A stretch of DNA of 64,000 bases from Haliotis asinina (lineage: Eukaryota; Mollusca; Gastropoda; Lepetellida; Haliotidae): positions 38,022,249 through 38,086,248 of the forward strand of contig NC_090283.1 in NCBI RefSeq assembly GCF_037392515.1, given 5' to 3'. Shown one piece after another: positions 11,401 through 26,400 of this stretch. Positions within the stretch are counted from its first letter, which is position 1; every line of letters starts with the position of its first letter. The position numbers and the translations under genes were made by a program. The notes under the pieces are model-generated. The model ran no database searches and was not told the origin of the DNA. It was given only the letters and a program-made list of their open reading frames with translations.

Positions 11401-14400
11401 CAAATTAACGAGGGAGTACAATATGTGAGATAGGCTAAGTATATATTTACATACAAATGCGAGACATTGCTTTGTCTGCTTCAAACAAACCACCCCCTGA
11501 TCACTGAGGAAACAGATCGTTTTATGGCCTATTATATGGTTAAAGAAAATGCTATGGAATATGATGAGCAGGAATTATTTCAAAAAAGAAAATAGGAATG
11601 CTGTGCTTATGCTTGGCAGTTCCAGCAAAGTTACTGCCGTCTTCTGCACATAGTATCACACAGCAGATAGCTGATGACATTTTGATACCATGGAAATAAA
11701 ATCACGTGAGATAGTAGGACATTGATACTAATATAAGATAGAATCAGATGAGAGGTGGCATATCGATCATATGATATTTGGTACAGCCACCAAGCATGTT
11801 GTACCATGTGTGGAAATTGTCAGGTTGTTATGATGTACCATTGAATTTGATGGCTTTACTGTAGTGCTCTGTTCAGAGTCAGATGAACCAATAGAAGAAT
11901 TAGAACAGTACAATTTTAAGAAATTGTCCTGTCTGTTGTATTGTAATCACTCTCCTTAATTCAACGAGTGAGTGGAAAAGAAAAAACTTTTGAACTTATC
12001 TTGGCCTCTGGTCCAAGCACCAAACCCTCCATTTGTCCTCTTTCAGGACATCTCACTGTCTCGTGTGAGAGGCATGCATAATGCTCAAATGCCTAGTCAC
12101 ATGACCATTCATTAGTGATCATTCTCCCTCTTGTCAGTGATCAGTGCAGATGCTAATTTGTGAAGTTGAAAATTTCCATAGAAGAATATGTGAAGGAAAG
12201 GAAGAGGAAGTTTTGTGATAAATGTAGAAATGTCTTTTCTGTTTCTGATCTACATACATCATTTGTGGAATGTGTGGGCTTTTGTTTTGGGATAATCGTT
12301 GTTCCTGCCTGACTGAGGAAGCTTTCACTGAATATAAGAAAGTTGGGTCCTCTGGCATGGGCCATCTCCTTGAAAAAGGTCAAAAGTATATCGTCCTAAG
12401 AAAGTAGGAAAACGGACATCCCATTCACCATCATCTGAACCAATTGTCTGAACCTAGGGATTGTTTTCTGAATGCTTCTTCAGACTCCTATTTACCAGAG
12501 AGTTCTTAGGCTATTCTTCTAGACTAGCTGACCAGAAGTTCCAACCTCCAGCGTGGGATCTATCTGTTGTTTTACATCATTTAGTCTCATATGAGTATGA
12601 GCCTGTACAAGATAAAGACTTTGAACTCATATAATTCAAGACATTCTTCCTGGTTGCCTTTGGAACCACCACTCGTATATCAGAGCTCCATGCACTGTTT
12701 CTCGAGTGAAGTTTGAGCAGAAAGGGCAGGGTTTTTCTTGGGCTTCAATGGGATTTTGTGGCTAAAAACTAGTTGCCCAGACACCCTGATCGTATGTTTA
12801 CCATGTTCACTATATTGGGTCATAATGACACTGAAGATTTAGCACTTTGCTCAGTCAGAGCGCTTAGAATCTACTTAGCTGCATCAGTGAACTGACACAG
12901 GTTAAGGAAATGGCTGTTCATCCCTCTATCTACTGCATAAAGGGCTGAAATAATCCCATAACACCTTAACCTGTTGGATACGATCAACCATTCTGCAGAC
13001 TTTCAGGGTTGGCGAATTACTACCATCGGCTACATTGAATCCCCATGAGACTTGGGCATTAGCCTCCACTGTTGTGTTGCATAGTAACTGATCCCTTGCG
13101 ATGATTGTGGAAGGATGTTTTGGGAAGTTCGACACTTGTTTTTCATTATACTACGTATCAGTCACTGATGTGGAAGGTTTACACCACTGGTTCTGGCTCA
13201 GCAGTTGTCAGCCTGTCAACACAGATAACTCAAGGAACTCAATCCACATGCGATTCACTGATTCCTTGTACATACAGAATAAATTATTGAACTTTGCTTC
13301 AATCTTTTGTTCTACTGTATGGGACGAGATGTATCACACATAGTCTAAGGGAGACTACTCAACGTACAATGTGAAGTCTATCATTATAATGCAGAGAAAC
13401 ATTGACATGCATGCTTACTGACCTCTATTCACTGAGCAGTTATGTCAGTGAAGTGTGTATTCTGAATACCAGTGATTTCTACTCACAAGTTGCTGGATAC
13501 ATCTGTGATTAAGCTAATGTAAAGGAGCAAGGGTCATTCAATGTTCGGAACCTTTCACCCCTTGTGCTCTAATCAAGTGTGTCCATCTGTGCGTTCCTGA
13601 AGCAGGTGATGGCCAGACCAAGATCTTAGGTCTTACTTCAATGAGACTTTCTGTTAATCCGTGGCAAAGCCAACCACATTATTGCAAGCTCCCATCTCCC
13701 AGTATCACTCTTAGTATGCTAAGGGGTTCTGTAGATTAACCCATCACAAGCGTCAGAGTTACACAGTAACAGACCTCCATTGTGCATACAACTTATATTG
13801 GTAGTTAAACAGTATGAGACTTTGCTGTCTGAACTCTGACATAGTGTAAAATGCGTCCGGCTATCCTACCATGGGATAAGTACAATACGTGACATAGGAT
13901 AAGTTTAAAAAGGTAATAATATATGTCTATACACTTATCCTATCTCACGCAATGGATGCCCACCCAGCCCTCCCACTACCTTGATATGCTTATGGTCATG
14001 CGACTAAACAATGGAGCATGATGCATGCCTCTTGCGAGAGACTGGCAGATGTCCTGGAAGTGGGACAACATGCTTGGACTGGAAGTCGAGATAAGTTCGA
14101 AAGTGTTTTTGTTTCCATTCATTCATCAAATTAACGAGGGAGTACAATATGTGAGATAGGCTAAGTATATAAGTACACAATTTATGTTGAAAATTTTCAA
14201 TCTTTTCTAAACATATTGTTTAGAGTGGTTAAATATCCCACGTGTCAGTAGATTTGAACTGTATCATATATATTACTATCATTGGTAAGGCAAGCTAACA
14301 CAAACCTATGATGAGTTTAGAGTTGGTCAAAATGCACCTATGTCTGAGTGCAGGAATATCTGTATGTTATCATTAAACACTTCCTGACAGAATCCCGCCG

Positions 14401-17400
14401 AGTCCCAGGTCCGTCTATCTGGGTATGGTGTTGAGCTGGCCATCAAGAGCACAGAGTACAAGGCCAAGGACGACACCAAAGTTGAAGGTAGGCTGACAGA
14501 GGGGGCTGGGGCATCACTGTTACACTCAGGTTGAGGGGAAGTTATAAACTGATTGCATCAGAAGTGCTGTCTACACCAGACACCAGCCAGATTTGATTGT
14601 ACACATTCTCTAGTATCAAGTCACTAGTGTTAGACTTAAATTGGTACATGTATTTGTGCTTACATGCTTAAAGTTCATGCTTGTTGTTCGTGTGTACGTT
14701 TTGTCATGGTATGTGTTTACTATGTGTTCTTGTGATGTGTCTAATGTGTCCTGTTTCTGTAAGCGTCGACGGTCCGTGTGTCACATGCAGGTATGTATGT
14801 ACGATGGTGGCTGGATCTCCCACATCACTTGTCGGTACTACCAGTAGTCATAGCACTCACCCTCCAAACACTGACCCATATCTTCTCTATACAGGACATA
14901 CCATCAAGCAAGACAGTCTAATGTTATAAGTCAAACTGCATGGGGCACGCCCCCCTGGACATAAGAGACAGACTGTTTCCTACCACTAACGCGTCTGGGG
15001 ATTGGGTGTTGTTATGTATGTCCACCTTATAATTTTGAATACCTTTGTTTGAAAATGCCTTTGTTTTCAATTGTTTTATGTTAGGTGTTTTTTTCCATTT
15101 GATGGATTGGTAAGTAATTGCAGTGAAATAATGGTAAAACATGATGGTATTCAGTCTACATATGGTGCAGTGTTCAACCCTCCTTACAAAATGTGTTGAT
15201 AGATAAGTCTAGATTCCGGTATTTAGGTGGTTGCTTACATTTAGAAAGTTTTGTTTTTCTTCATACCTTGTTCACCAGTATTTCTTAAAAACCCACAATG
15301 ATTATTTTTACTTACAAACCTCTAGTGACATCGAGCCACTATACTGTCTATCACGTTATATGTCAAGGTCCCACGAAACTGTATCATACCAGGGATTATT
15401 ACACAATCAGTGGGACTGTAGCATAAACCTCCCTTGACTTTGAAGTGTTTCTTGTCTTGAAGATTGATAGAACTTTCTCTTGCTATCACTGAATGTGATC
15501 CTAAAATATCACGTCATTGAAAACTTCCACCATATAGTGCTGATACCTTGTTTCGAACCTGCAACCCTTTGCTTACGAGATTGGCGATTTTATCCACTAG
15601 GCTAAGAAGGATCGCTGTGAAGAATGAGATTGTTTGTGAGCATGAATTGTGTGTCCTCACAAGATCGGTAGTGTGGGTAGTCCCCATGCAGGGCACGGTT
15701 AGCATGTGGGTAGAAGAAGAAGAAAGTTAATGATAATAATCTATCCTTTTATATAGTGCCAAACTCCACACAAGTCATTCTGATTGAGCTAACAATCAAA
15801 TCCAGATAACCTAAGCTGCCTGTCAGGTGCTAGAAGTCATTTGACCTATCCCATTGGGTACCCATTTTCTGCTTGGTGTACAAAAGTGATTTTAAACGAA
15901 CTACCTTGTCTAATGTGAGACCACATGTATCACCTTTGCTTCTTTGTGGGGCAGGACTGAAGTCATAGTTATTCTCAGGAATTAAGCTGCCATACATGGT
16001 CACCCATCCAAGGACTGTCCATGTCCAACATTGCTTAACTTCAACTGATTTTACATGTGATACATATCTACATATCAATAATCCAATGTACTCCCAATGT
16101 GGCTGTCATCATATGAGTATATACTGAATGGCTCCTAACCTTGTTTGGAGCCCTGATATAGCTAACAGTAATGTATATCAACATCTGTTAGCACTGTCTT
16201 TGAAACACTAACCAAGATCTATTGGCTAAAATCAAGTTGCACTTGTGGTCATGACTTTCTGGGAGATATGTTTCCTGCTTGTCACATGGTGATAGATATG
16301 GTGTGTTACTTATCTACCATGTCACATGGTGTTCGATATGATGTGTTCCTTATCTACCATGTCACATGGTGTTTGATATGGTGAGTTACTTGTCTACCAT
16401 GTCACATTGTGATAGATGTGATGTACTGCTTATCTACCACGTCACATGGTAATAGATGTGATGTATTGCTTATCTACCATGTCACATGGTGATAGATGTG
16501 ATGTATTGCTTTTCTACCATGTCACATGGTCAGTCCCTCCTGGATTCCGCGGCAAATTTTTAAGAATTCTGCAGCAAATTTAAACAAATTCTGCACCCTA
16601 TTTTTCAATATTCTGCAAAACATTCTGCGGTGAAAACATTTAGGAAAAACAACAAAAACATTATACCAAAAACCCTCATGGTTTCATTCTCAAACACAGA
16701 TATAAAGTTAAGTCGACAGTACACATCACATATTGAGTAAGTTTGATGACAAAGCACCAACACCTTTATCTGTGTTTGAGAATTCGTAACTTTGATGCAG
16801 ATGAACAACTTCCTGTTCATGGAAATACCGATTCTATATTTCTGCTAAATCTGAAATAATTTCAATTTTCAGAATGATCGATTTTGAGAACGTAATTGCA
16901 GTGTCAAATTCATATAATATTATTTGAAAGATGCCGAAAACTTACTTTATTAATAAAGTATTTTTCATCATGATTATTTTGAAAATGTTGTCACAGTACA
17001 TCTGTTAGTCTGTCATACAGACCCTGAAGTAAATATATCCAAGAAAGCCTACGCAAGTCTAGAAAATGTGGCAAGTCTAGATTTCCTTAGCTGAAAATGA
17101 AGAAAGTCTCAGGGCTCCATTTCATTATCTATTTTTTTCACTAAGAACGTTTTCTTCCGTAAGATAGGTTCATTTCAGAGACTAGTTGTTAGTCTATACA
17201 TATGTCAGTTTGTTTTATGTATAACCGAACCAACGTTAGACATCAGTTCTACTTTTCATTTCGGCTGTTAGTAAGTTTTCACTCAATTTATATCCCCCCG
17301 GCGTGTAATGTAGGGAGATATAGTCGACGTCCGTCTGTCCATCCATAATCATTTTGTTTCCGGAGCATAACTCAGAAACCGTTCAATATTTTTAGACCAA

Positions 17401-20400
17401 ACTTGATAGATATAGTAGTCTCAGCCTATGGTTGTGCCTTTTGCTAGTTACAGATTTTTGCCATTTATATTTTTTTTGTTTTTCCATGGAACATTTTGGT
17501 GTTAGTCGAATGGTGGGGTGGGCTTCGTTTCCAGAGCAGAACTCAAAAACCGTTCAATATTTTTCTGCAAAACTTGGTAGATGTATCAATCAGGACCTGA
17601 AGTGGTGCCTTTAGCTATGTACAGGTTTTTTGTGATTTATTATTTTCTCGGTTTCCATGGAAACGTCTTGGACTTAGTCTCAAAAGTGAGAGATATGTTT
17701 TGTTTCCGGAGCAGAACTCCAAAACCGTTCAATATTTTTCTGCAAAACTTGTTACATACATCAATCAGAACCTAACGTGGTGCCATTTGGTACATACAGG
17801 TTTCTGTGATGTATTATTTTCTTGGTTTCCATGGAAACATTTCGGACTTAGTATCAAATTGGAGAGATGGGCTTCGTTTCCGGAGCAGAACTAAAAAGCT
17901 GTTCAATATTTTCTGCAAAACTTGGTAGATATATCAATCGGAACCTAAAGTGGCGCCTTTCGCTAGTTACAGGTTTTTGTGATTTCCTAGTTTCTCGGTT
18001 TCCATGGAAAAGATTCAGACTTTGTCTCTGAAGTGAGAGGTGTTTCCTGAGTGGAACTCAAAAACTTCTTAATATCTGTCAGTGTAACTTGGTAGATATG
18101 TGTGGCAGGCCCCAAAGTGGTGCCTTTTGGTTTTTAAAGGTTTTTGTGATGTAATATTTTCTGGGTTTCCATGGAAACGTTTTGGACTTAGTCTCAAAAT
18201 GGAGGGATGGGCTTCGTTCCAACTTGAAAACCATTTCATATCTTTCAACAGATCTTGGCAGATATAAGAGACAGATCTTGAAATTGTGACGTTGCTGATT
18301 ACAGATATATGCCATATATAATTTTCATGAATTCCATGGAAACAATTCAAACTTAGTCTGAAAAAAACAGTGAGTAACTGTAAGATGATTTGTCCTTTCA
18401 AACATGTGGGGGCCGGGGGGATATGTCATCTTCTGAGGACTCTTGTGAAAATAAGCAAATTCCGTGACAGAAAAGTGGCAAATTCTGCACGGATTCTGTA
18501 AGAAAATGTGTTTTCCCCGCACCAGACGTTTTTCTGCATAGAAAGGTAAATTCCGTGATTTTTCTGCAACCACGGAATCCAGGAGGGACTGCATGGTGAT
18601 AGATGTGATGTATTGCTCATCTACCATGTCACATGGTGATAGATGTGATGTTTTGCTTACCTACCATTTCACATGGTGATAGATACAATGTATTACTTGT
18701 CTACCATGTCATTGTCACATGGTGATGGGTACAGTGTATTATTTGTCACATGGTGATAGATATGATATATTTCTTCTATACCATATCGCATTGTGGTAGT
18801 TACGGAGTATTACCTGTCTACCATGTCAAATGGTGGAAGATACAATAGCAGATGAATCTGACAGATGTAATCAAGGGCAGGTAACTGGAGCCGGTGTGAA
18901 CCACAGGAATGGATACTTTCATCAGACTTTTGCTAAATGCTAGCCCTGGTGCTGTAGAGCATAGGTAACTCATTAATGGTGTTTTTACACAGGCCATGCA
19001 GGGAGTGACAGCAGCCATGCAGAAGATGAGGAGGAGGATGTGCAGGGTTTCCTCTTCAACAAACTCAAGTGAGACAAAAAACAGAGAAACATTAAGGACT
19101 TGAGTGTTGGAGCATTACCTGGTTCCCTATATTTGTTGAAGATAAATATCTGTCTGTGTTTTCTTATGTCTTTAAGTGCTCGAACAAAACCAGTGTATAG
19201 TATGATGCTTTTGAAACTCATGCTACAAATGGGAAAGGGATTTTTATCTTGATTCGACAAATCAATCAGTCCAATGTGAGCAGCCTTTCAATATGATATG
19301 TTTGGGACATTCTTTAAACTACTGATTGATGCATGGTAAATAATATTTTTGCAATTAATGTGTAAACAGTTTGTCATTCAATGGATGCATCTCTATTTGA
19401 ATCCCCACATTGTTACAATTTGTGAAGCCAGTTTCTGGTGTTCCCCACCATGATGTTGCTGGAATGTTGCTGAAAGCAATGTAAAACCAAACTCAGTAAG
19501 TCAGTCATTAATGTCCACTGTCACAGATAATATGATGTAAATTCCCTCACACCTGATCCAGTATACATCATAGGTCAAAATGATTCAGTTACTAGAGTGT
19601 ACATCCGTCAAGGACTTTTCTTGTTTAACAGAAAACTGCACCCAGAATTGAAAGACAATCTGAAGGAGTTTCGGGATCATCTGATTGACACAAATGTAGA
19701 GTTAGCTCCCCTTGATGTCTGGCAGTTGCAAGGTGAGTCGTGGTTATCTTATGTGAAATAGTAGTTCATGATAGGTTCATGAGCAATCAGCTATAATTCC
19801 TCAACTGTTTCAGACAAACATAGTGTCATGTGACATACACAGTACACAGTGATAGGGACTACTATAAGGCTATCTCACAGTGGCTGTGAGTATACTGTGT
19901 ATAGTGTAAGGATGTTACAAGGTATCTTTATGAATATGAGTGTTGTGTGTTGTTGGTATGGGAATTGATTGTGTTATATCCCTGGGCCCACAATTGTTTG
20001 ACATGATCGTGGCTTGTGGTTGTATTGTCCCTGGGTCTACAATTGTTTGAGATGACCATGGTTTATGGATGTGTTGTATCTCCTGTACACCTGTTTGACA
20101 TGATCATGGCTTGTGGTTGTGTTTCAGACCTGAGTCTACAGGCAGCACAGCGGGTGTTGTCAGCTCCAACTGAGGATGCCCTCCGAATGCTTATGGATAT
20201 CAGCCAGAACTTCCCCTCACAGACACGGTAACAGTTTCCAAACATTGTAAAGGATGTTTAGCACACCTCCAAGGTGTAACATAACATGTATCGGTACACT
20301 TCCAGGATGTGACATAAGATGTAAAGTATGAGTACATCTCCAGGGTGTGACATAAGATGTAAAGTATGAGTACATCTCCAGGGTGTGACATAAGATGTAA

Positions 20401-23400
20401 AGTATGAGTACACCTCCAGGGTGTGACATAAGATGTAAAGTATGAGTACACCTCCAGGATGTGACATAAGATGTAAAGTATGAGTACACCTCCAGGATGT
20501 GACATAAGATGTAAAGTATGAGTACACCTCCAGGGTGTGACATAAGATGTAAAGTATGAGTACACCTCCAGGGTGTGACATAGGATGTAAAATATGAGTA
20601 CATCTCCAGGATGTGACATAAGATGTAAAGTATGAGTACACCTCCAGGGTGTGACATAAGATGTAAAGTATGAGTACACCTCCAGGATGTGACATAAGAT
20701 GTAAAGTATGAGTACACCTCCAGGATGTGACATAAGATGTAAAGTATGAGTACACCTCCAGGATGTGACATAAGATGTAAAGTATGAGTACACCTCCAGG
20801 GTGTGACATAAGATGTAAAGTATGAGTACACCTCCAGGGTGTGACATAGGATGTAAAATATGAGTACATCTCCAGGATGTGACATAAGATGTAAAGTATG
20901 AGTACACCTCCAGGGTGTGACATAAGATGTAAAGTATGAGTACACCTCCAGGATGTGACATAAGATGTAAAGTATGAGTACACCTCCAGGGTGTGACATA
21001 AGATGTAAAGTATGAGTACACCTCCAGGGTGTGACATAAGATGTAAAGTATGAGTACACCTCCAGGGTGTGACATAAGATGTAAAGTATGAGTACACCTC
21101 CAGGGTGTGACATAGGATGTAAAATATGAGTACATCTCCAGGGTGTGACATAAGATGTAAAGTATGAGTACACCTCCAGGGTGTGACATAGGATGTAAAG
21201 TATGAGTACACCTCCAGGATGTGACATAAGATGTAAAGTATGAGTACACCTCCAGGATGTGACATAAGATGTAAAGTATGAGTACACCTCCAGGGTGTGA
21301 CATAAGATGTAAAGTATGAGTACACCTCCAGGGTGTGACATAGGATGTAAAATATGAGTACATCTCCAGGGTGTGACATAAGATGTAAAGTATGAGTACA
21401 CCTCCAGGGTGTGACATAGGATGTAAAATATGAGTACATCTCCAGGGTGTGACATAAGATGTAAAGTATGAGTACACCTCCAGGGTGTGACATAGGATGT
21501 AAAATATGAGTACATCTCCAGGGTGTGACATAAGATGTAAAGTATGAGTACACCTCCAGGGTGTGACATAGGATGTAAAATATGAGTACATCTCCAGGGT
21601 GTGACATAAGATGTAAAGTATGAGTACACCTCCAGGGTGTGACATAGGATGTAAAATATGAGTGCATCTCCAGGGTGTGACATAGGATGTAAAGTATGAG
21701 TACACCTCCAGGATGTGACATAAGATGTATAGTATGAGTACACCTCCAACATGTGACATAAGATGTAAAGTATGAGTACACGTCCAGGGTCTGACATAAT
21801 ATGTACAGTATGAGTACACCTCCAGGGTGTGACATAGGATGTAAAATATGAGTGCATCTCCAGGGTGTGACATAGGATGTAAAGTATGAGTACACCTCCA
21901 GGATGTGACATAAGATGTATAGTATGAGTACACCTCCAACATGTGACATAAGATGTACAGTATGAGTACACGTCCAGGGTCTGACATAATATGTACAGTA
22001 TGAGTACACCTCCAGGGAGTGACATAAGATGTATAGTATGAGTATGCCTCCAGGATGTGACATAGGATGTACAGTATGGGTACATCTCCAGGGTGTGACA
22101 TAGGATGTATAATATGAGTACACCTCCAGGTGTAACATAAGATGTATAGATACTTATACACATTTGAATCTAGCTTGTTGTGTTGTCACAGATCCCTTGT
22201 GAAGACCAACGTTGACATTAACATAAAGAAGGAAATTCAGAAGAACCAGCAGGTCGGTATGATTGGTGTAATATAGACATTGGGTGGATACAGAGCTTTA
22301 ACTCAGTGTTGCATTGATTGTTATTGGAATCTTGTACTGACATATTGCTACAGAAATTGTTTGAAATGACATTGTCCAGAACTTCGAGGCTGACCACTCC
22401 CTTCTGCCTGGTGATTCTGCTCTGTACTTAAATGGGCTGCCAGTGGACTTGGAAATCTATGACATCTTCTCCCTTCTAGAGGTCATGAGGTCAGAGGCCA
22501 AAGTGCTTGAGGGGCTCCACTCACTTGGCTTCAAGGTCAGTGGAACAAAAATGTACATAGGATCTGTTTTCATTTCAGTTCATCTGAAAATCTGATATCT
22601 TTAGGTCCTGGTGTGATGGTCTAAACAGTTTATTCTCAGAAACCATTGGTCCAAGGAACATGTTGAATTAGTTTCATCTCAAAGATTCTTGCTTTTGTTT
22701 GGCATATTTGCAATCTCCCTATACAAGCTTTCTGTGAGCATCTTCTCACCTGATACTCCCTGACTGAGTAAGCTGTACATGTGGCAAGTGTGTTACTAAT
22801 ACTTTAATACTAGTGCTGACATGGTATTTTTCCAATTAACTTTTAAATTTAGTGTTAGTTTCTTGTCATCCATTTTTGTTCAGATTTGTTTTCATGCTAA
22901 TGGTAACCTAAGAACCAAGCAACAACCAACCAAAAACGTTTGGTATATAACCAGATAAGGTACTGCACACACTTCTACCAGTGTTATCTGAACAAATCTG
23001 TTTGCCATATTTTCTGATGTTAACTTTAATTAGTGTAGCATCTGTATATAAGATTTCCAGCAATGCTGTAGACATGAGGGCATGAAATGTGTGTCTATAT
23101 TGGTCACAGGGGGAGAACCTGCATCGCCTCCTCAACACTGACCTGAAAGGTGGAGATGATAAAAGTTATGCCCTGGACATCCGCCATGGTGCAATACAGG
23201 TACATGCAAGAAAATACTTCACACTGATCACTCATGTCTTGAAAACAATGATGTTTGTGTTTAGAAGGGTCTGGTTGATCCCTAGTAACCTCTGCTGGTA
23301 ACAAGTGCTGAAAGGATTAGATGGGGCGGATAGCTCTTGCTAAGGCAATACAAAATTTCACACTTGATTCGTATAAATCTTATGGCACAGTTGTGCATGT

Positions 23401-26400
23401 AATACTCTCTGTAGCACCACTGTATGCTGCAGTATGTTGCAGTACTATGTGTTGCTTTATTTTGCTGTATGTTGCAGTACTGTATGTTGTATGTTGCAGT
23501 ACTGTATGTTGGTGTATGTTGCAGTGCTGTATGTTGGTGTATGTTGCAGTACTGTATGTAGTTGTATGTTGCAGTACTGTATGTAGTTGTATGTTGCAGT
23601 ACTGTATGTTGTATGTTGCAGTACTGTATGTAGTTGTATGTTGCAGTACTGTATGTTGGTGTATGTTGCAGTGCTGTATGTTGGTGTATGTTGCAGTGTT
23701 GTATGTTGTGTATGTTGCAGTACTGTATGTAGTTGTATGTTGCAGTACTGTATGTTGTATGTTGCAGTGCTGTATGTAGTTGTATGTTGCAGTACTGTAT
23801 GTTGGTGTATGTTGCAGTGCTGTATGTTGGTGTATGTTGCAGTGTTGTATGTTGTGTATGTTGCAGTACTGTATGTTGGTGTATGTTGCAGTACTGTATG
23901 TTGGTGTATGTTGCAGTGCTGTATGTTGGTGTATGTTGCAGTACTGTATGTAGTTGTATGTTGCAGTACTGTATGTAGTTGTATGTTGCAGTACTGTATG
24001 TTGTATGTTGCAGTACTGTATGTAGTTGTATGTTGCAGTACTGTATGTTGGTGTATGTTGCAGTGCTGTATGTTGGTGTATGTTGCAGTGTTGTATGTTG
24101 TGTATGTTGCAGTACTGTATGTTGGTGTATGTTGCAGTACTGTATGTTGGTGTATGTTGCAGTACTGTATGTAGTTGTATGTTGCAGTACTGTATGTAGT
24201 TGTATGTTGAAGTACTGTATGTTGGTGTATGTTGCAGTGCTGTATGTAGTTGTATGTTGCAGTACTGTATGTAGTTGTATGTTGAAGTACTGTATGTTGG
24301 TGTATGTTGCAGTACTGTATGTAGTTGTATGTTGCAGTACTGTATGTTGGTGTATGTTGCAGTACTGTATGTTGTATGTTGCAGTACTGTATGTAGTTGT
24401 ATGTTGCAGTACTGTATGTTGGTGTATGTTGCAGTACTGTATGTTGGTGTATGTTGCAGTACTGTATGTTGTGTATGTTGCAGTACTGTATGTTGGTGTA
24501 TGTTGAAGTACTGTATGTTGGTGTATGTTGCAGTGCTGTATGTTGTGTATGTTGCAGTACTGTATGTAGTTGTATGTTGCAGTACTGTATGTAGTTGTAT
24601 GTTGAAGTACTGTATGTTGGTGTATGTTGCAGTGCTGTATGTAGTTGTATGTTGCAGTACTGTATGTTGTTGTATGTTGAAGTACTGTATGTTGGTGTAT
24701 GTTGCAGTACTGTATGTAGTTGTATGTTGCAGTACTGTATGTTGGTGTATGTTGCAGTACTGTATGTTGTATGTTGCAGTACTGTATGTAGTTGTATGTT
24801 GCAGTACTGTATGTTGGTGTATGTTGCAGTACTGTATGTTTGTGTATGTTGCAGTACTGTATGTTGGTGTATGTTGCAGTACTGTATGTTGGTGTATGTT
24901 GCAGTACTGTATGTAGTTGTATGTTGCAGTACTGTATGTAGTTGTATGTTGAAGTACTGTATGTTGGTGTATGTTGCAGTGCTGTATGTTGGTGTATGTT
25001 GCAGTGTTGTATGTTGGTGTATGTTGCAGTGCTGTATGTTGTATATGTTGCAGTACTGTATGTTGGTGTATGTTACAGTGCTGTATGTAGGTGTATGTTG
25101 CAGTACTGTATGTTGGTGTATGTTGCAGTGCTGTATGTTGGTGTATGTTGCAGTGCTGTATGTTGGTGTATGTTGCAGTGCTGTATGTTGGTGTATGTTG
25201 CAGTACTGTATGTTGGTGTATGTTGCAGTACTGTATGTTGGTGTATGTTGCAGTGCTGTATGTTGGTGTATGTTGCAGTGCTGTATGTAGGTGTATGTTG
25301 CAGTACTGTATGTTGGTGTATGTTGCAGTACGGTATGTTGGTGTATGTTGCAGTGCTGTATGTTGGTGTATGTTGCAGTGCTGTATGTTGGTGTATGTTG
25401 CAGTGCTGTATGTTGGTGTATGTTGCAGTGCTGTATGTTGGTGTATGTTGCAGTACTGTATGTAGTTGTATGTTGCAGTACTGTATGTAGGTGTATGTTG
25501 CAGTGCTGTATGTTGGTGTATGTTGCAGTACTGTATGTTGGTGTATGTTGCAGTACTGTATGTTGGTGTATGTTGCAGTGCTGTATGTTGTGTATGTTGC
25601 AGTACTGTATGTAGTTGTATGTTGCAGTGCTGTATGTAGGTGTATGTTGCAGTACTGTATGTTGGTGTATGTTGCAGTGCTGTATGTTGGTGTATGTTGC
25701 AGTGCTGTATGTAGGTGTATGTTGCAGTGCTGTATGTTGGTGTATGTTGCAGTGCTGTATGTTGGTGTATGTTGCAGTACTGTATGTAGTTGTATGTTGC
25801 AGTACTGTATGTTGGTGTATGTTGCAGTGCTGTATGTTGGTGTATGTTGCAGTACTGTATGTAGTTGTATGTTGCAGTACTGTATGTTGGTGTATGTTGC
25901 AGTACTGTATGTTGTATGTTGCAGTACTGTATGTAGTTGTATGTTGCAGTGCTGTATGTAGGTGTATGTTGCAGTACTGTATGTTGGTGTAGGTTGCAGT
26001 GCTGTATGTTGGTGTATGTTGCAGTACTGTATGTAGTTGTATGTTGCAGTACTGTATGTTGGTGTATGTTGCAGTACTGTATGTTGTATGTTGCAGTACT
26101 GTATGTAGTTGTATGTTGCAGTGCTGTATGTTGGTGTATGTTGCAGTACTGTATGTTGGTGTATGTTGCAGTGCTGTATGTTGGTGTATGTTGCAGTGCT
26201 GTATGTTGGTGTATGTTGCAGTGCTGTATGTAGGTGTATGTTGCAGTGCTGTATGTTGGTGTATGTTGCAGTGCTGTATGTTGGTGTATGTTGCAGTACT
26301 GTATGTTGGTGTATGTTACAGTGCTGTATGTAGGTGTATGTTGCAGTACTGTATGTTGGTGTATGTTGCAGTGCTGTATGTTGGTGTATGTTGCAGTGCT

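Larger units (their letters stand above)
8719..14172. repeat. Near-identical tandem duplication, two units of ~2.73 kb, in UGGT intron 5
   Basis: Unit 1 is about 8719-11445 and unit 2 about 11446-14172. The sequence starting TTTACATACAAATGCGAGAC at 8721 recurs at 11446 (offset 2725), and the units then run in parallel to GGCTAAGTATATA. On inspection I noticed two differences: AATTCAATGAG versus AATTCAACGAG (about 9236 and 11962) and a one-base insertion (GAAATATCCC versus GAAATAATCCC, about 10221 and 12947) that changes the small frames. The identity implies a very recent duplication, or an assembly artefact. Each unit carries a decayed DIRS tyrosine-recombinase region and a small 3' hairpin. 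Confidence 0.93.

Noticed and set aside
15536-15640. A functional minus-strand tRNA gene
   Set aside because: A- and B-boxes are present but the acceptor stem and arms do not pair well, and SINEs with the same layout occur elsewhere in the window.
20200-22163. Three overlapping 620-650-codon minus-strand frames
   Set aside because: All come from the 38-bp array, which lacks stops in all three minus frames. Overlap of three frames with equal length shows they are repeat artefacts.
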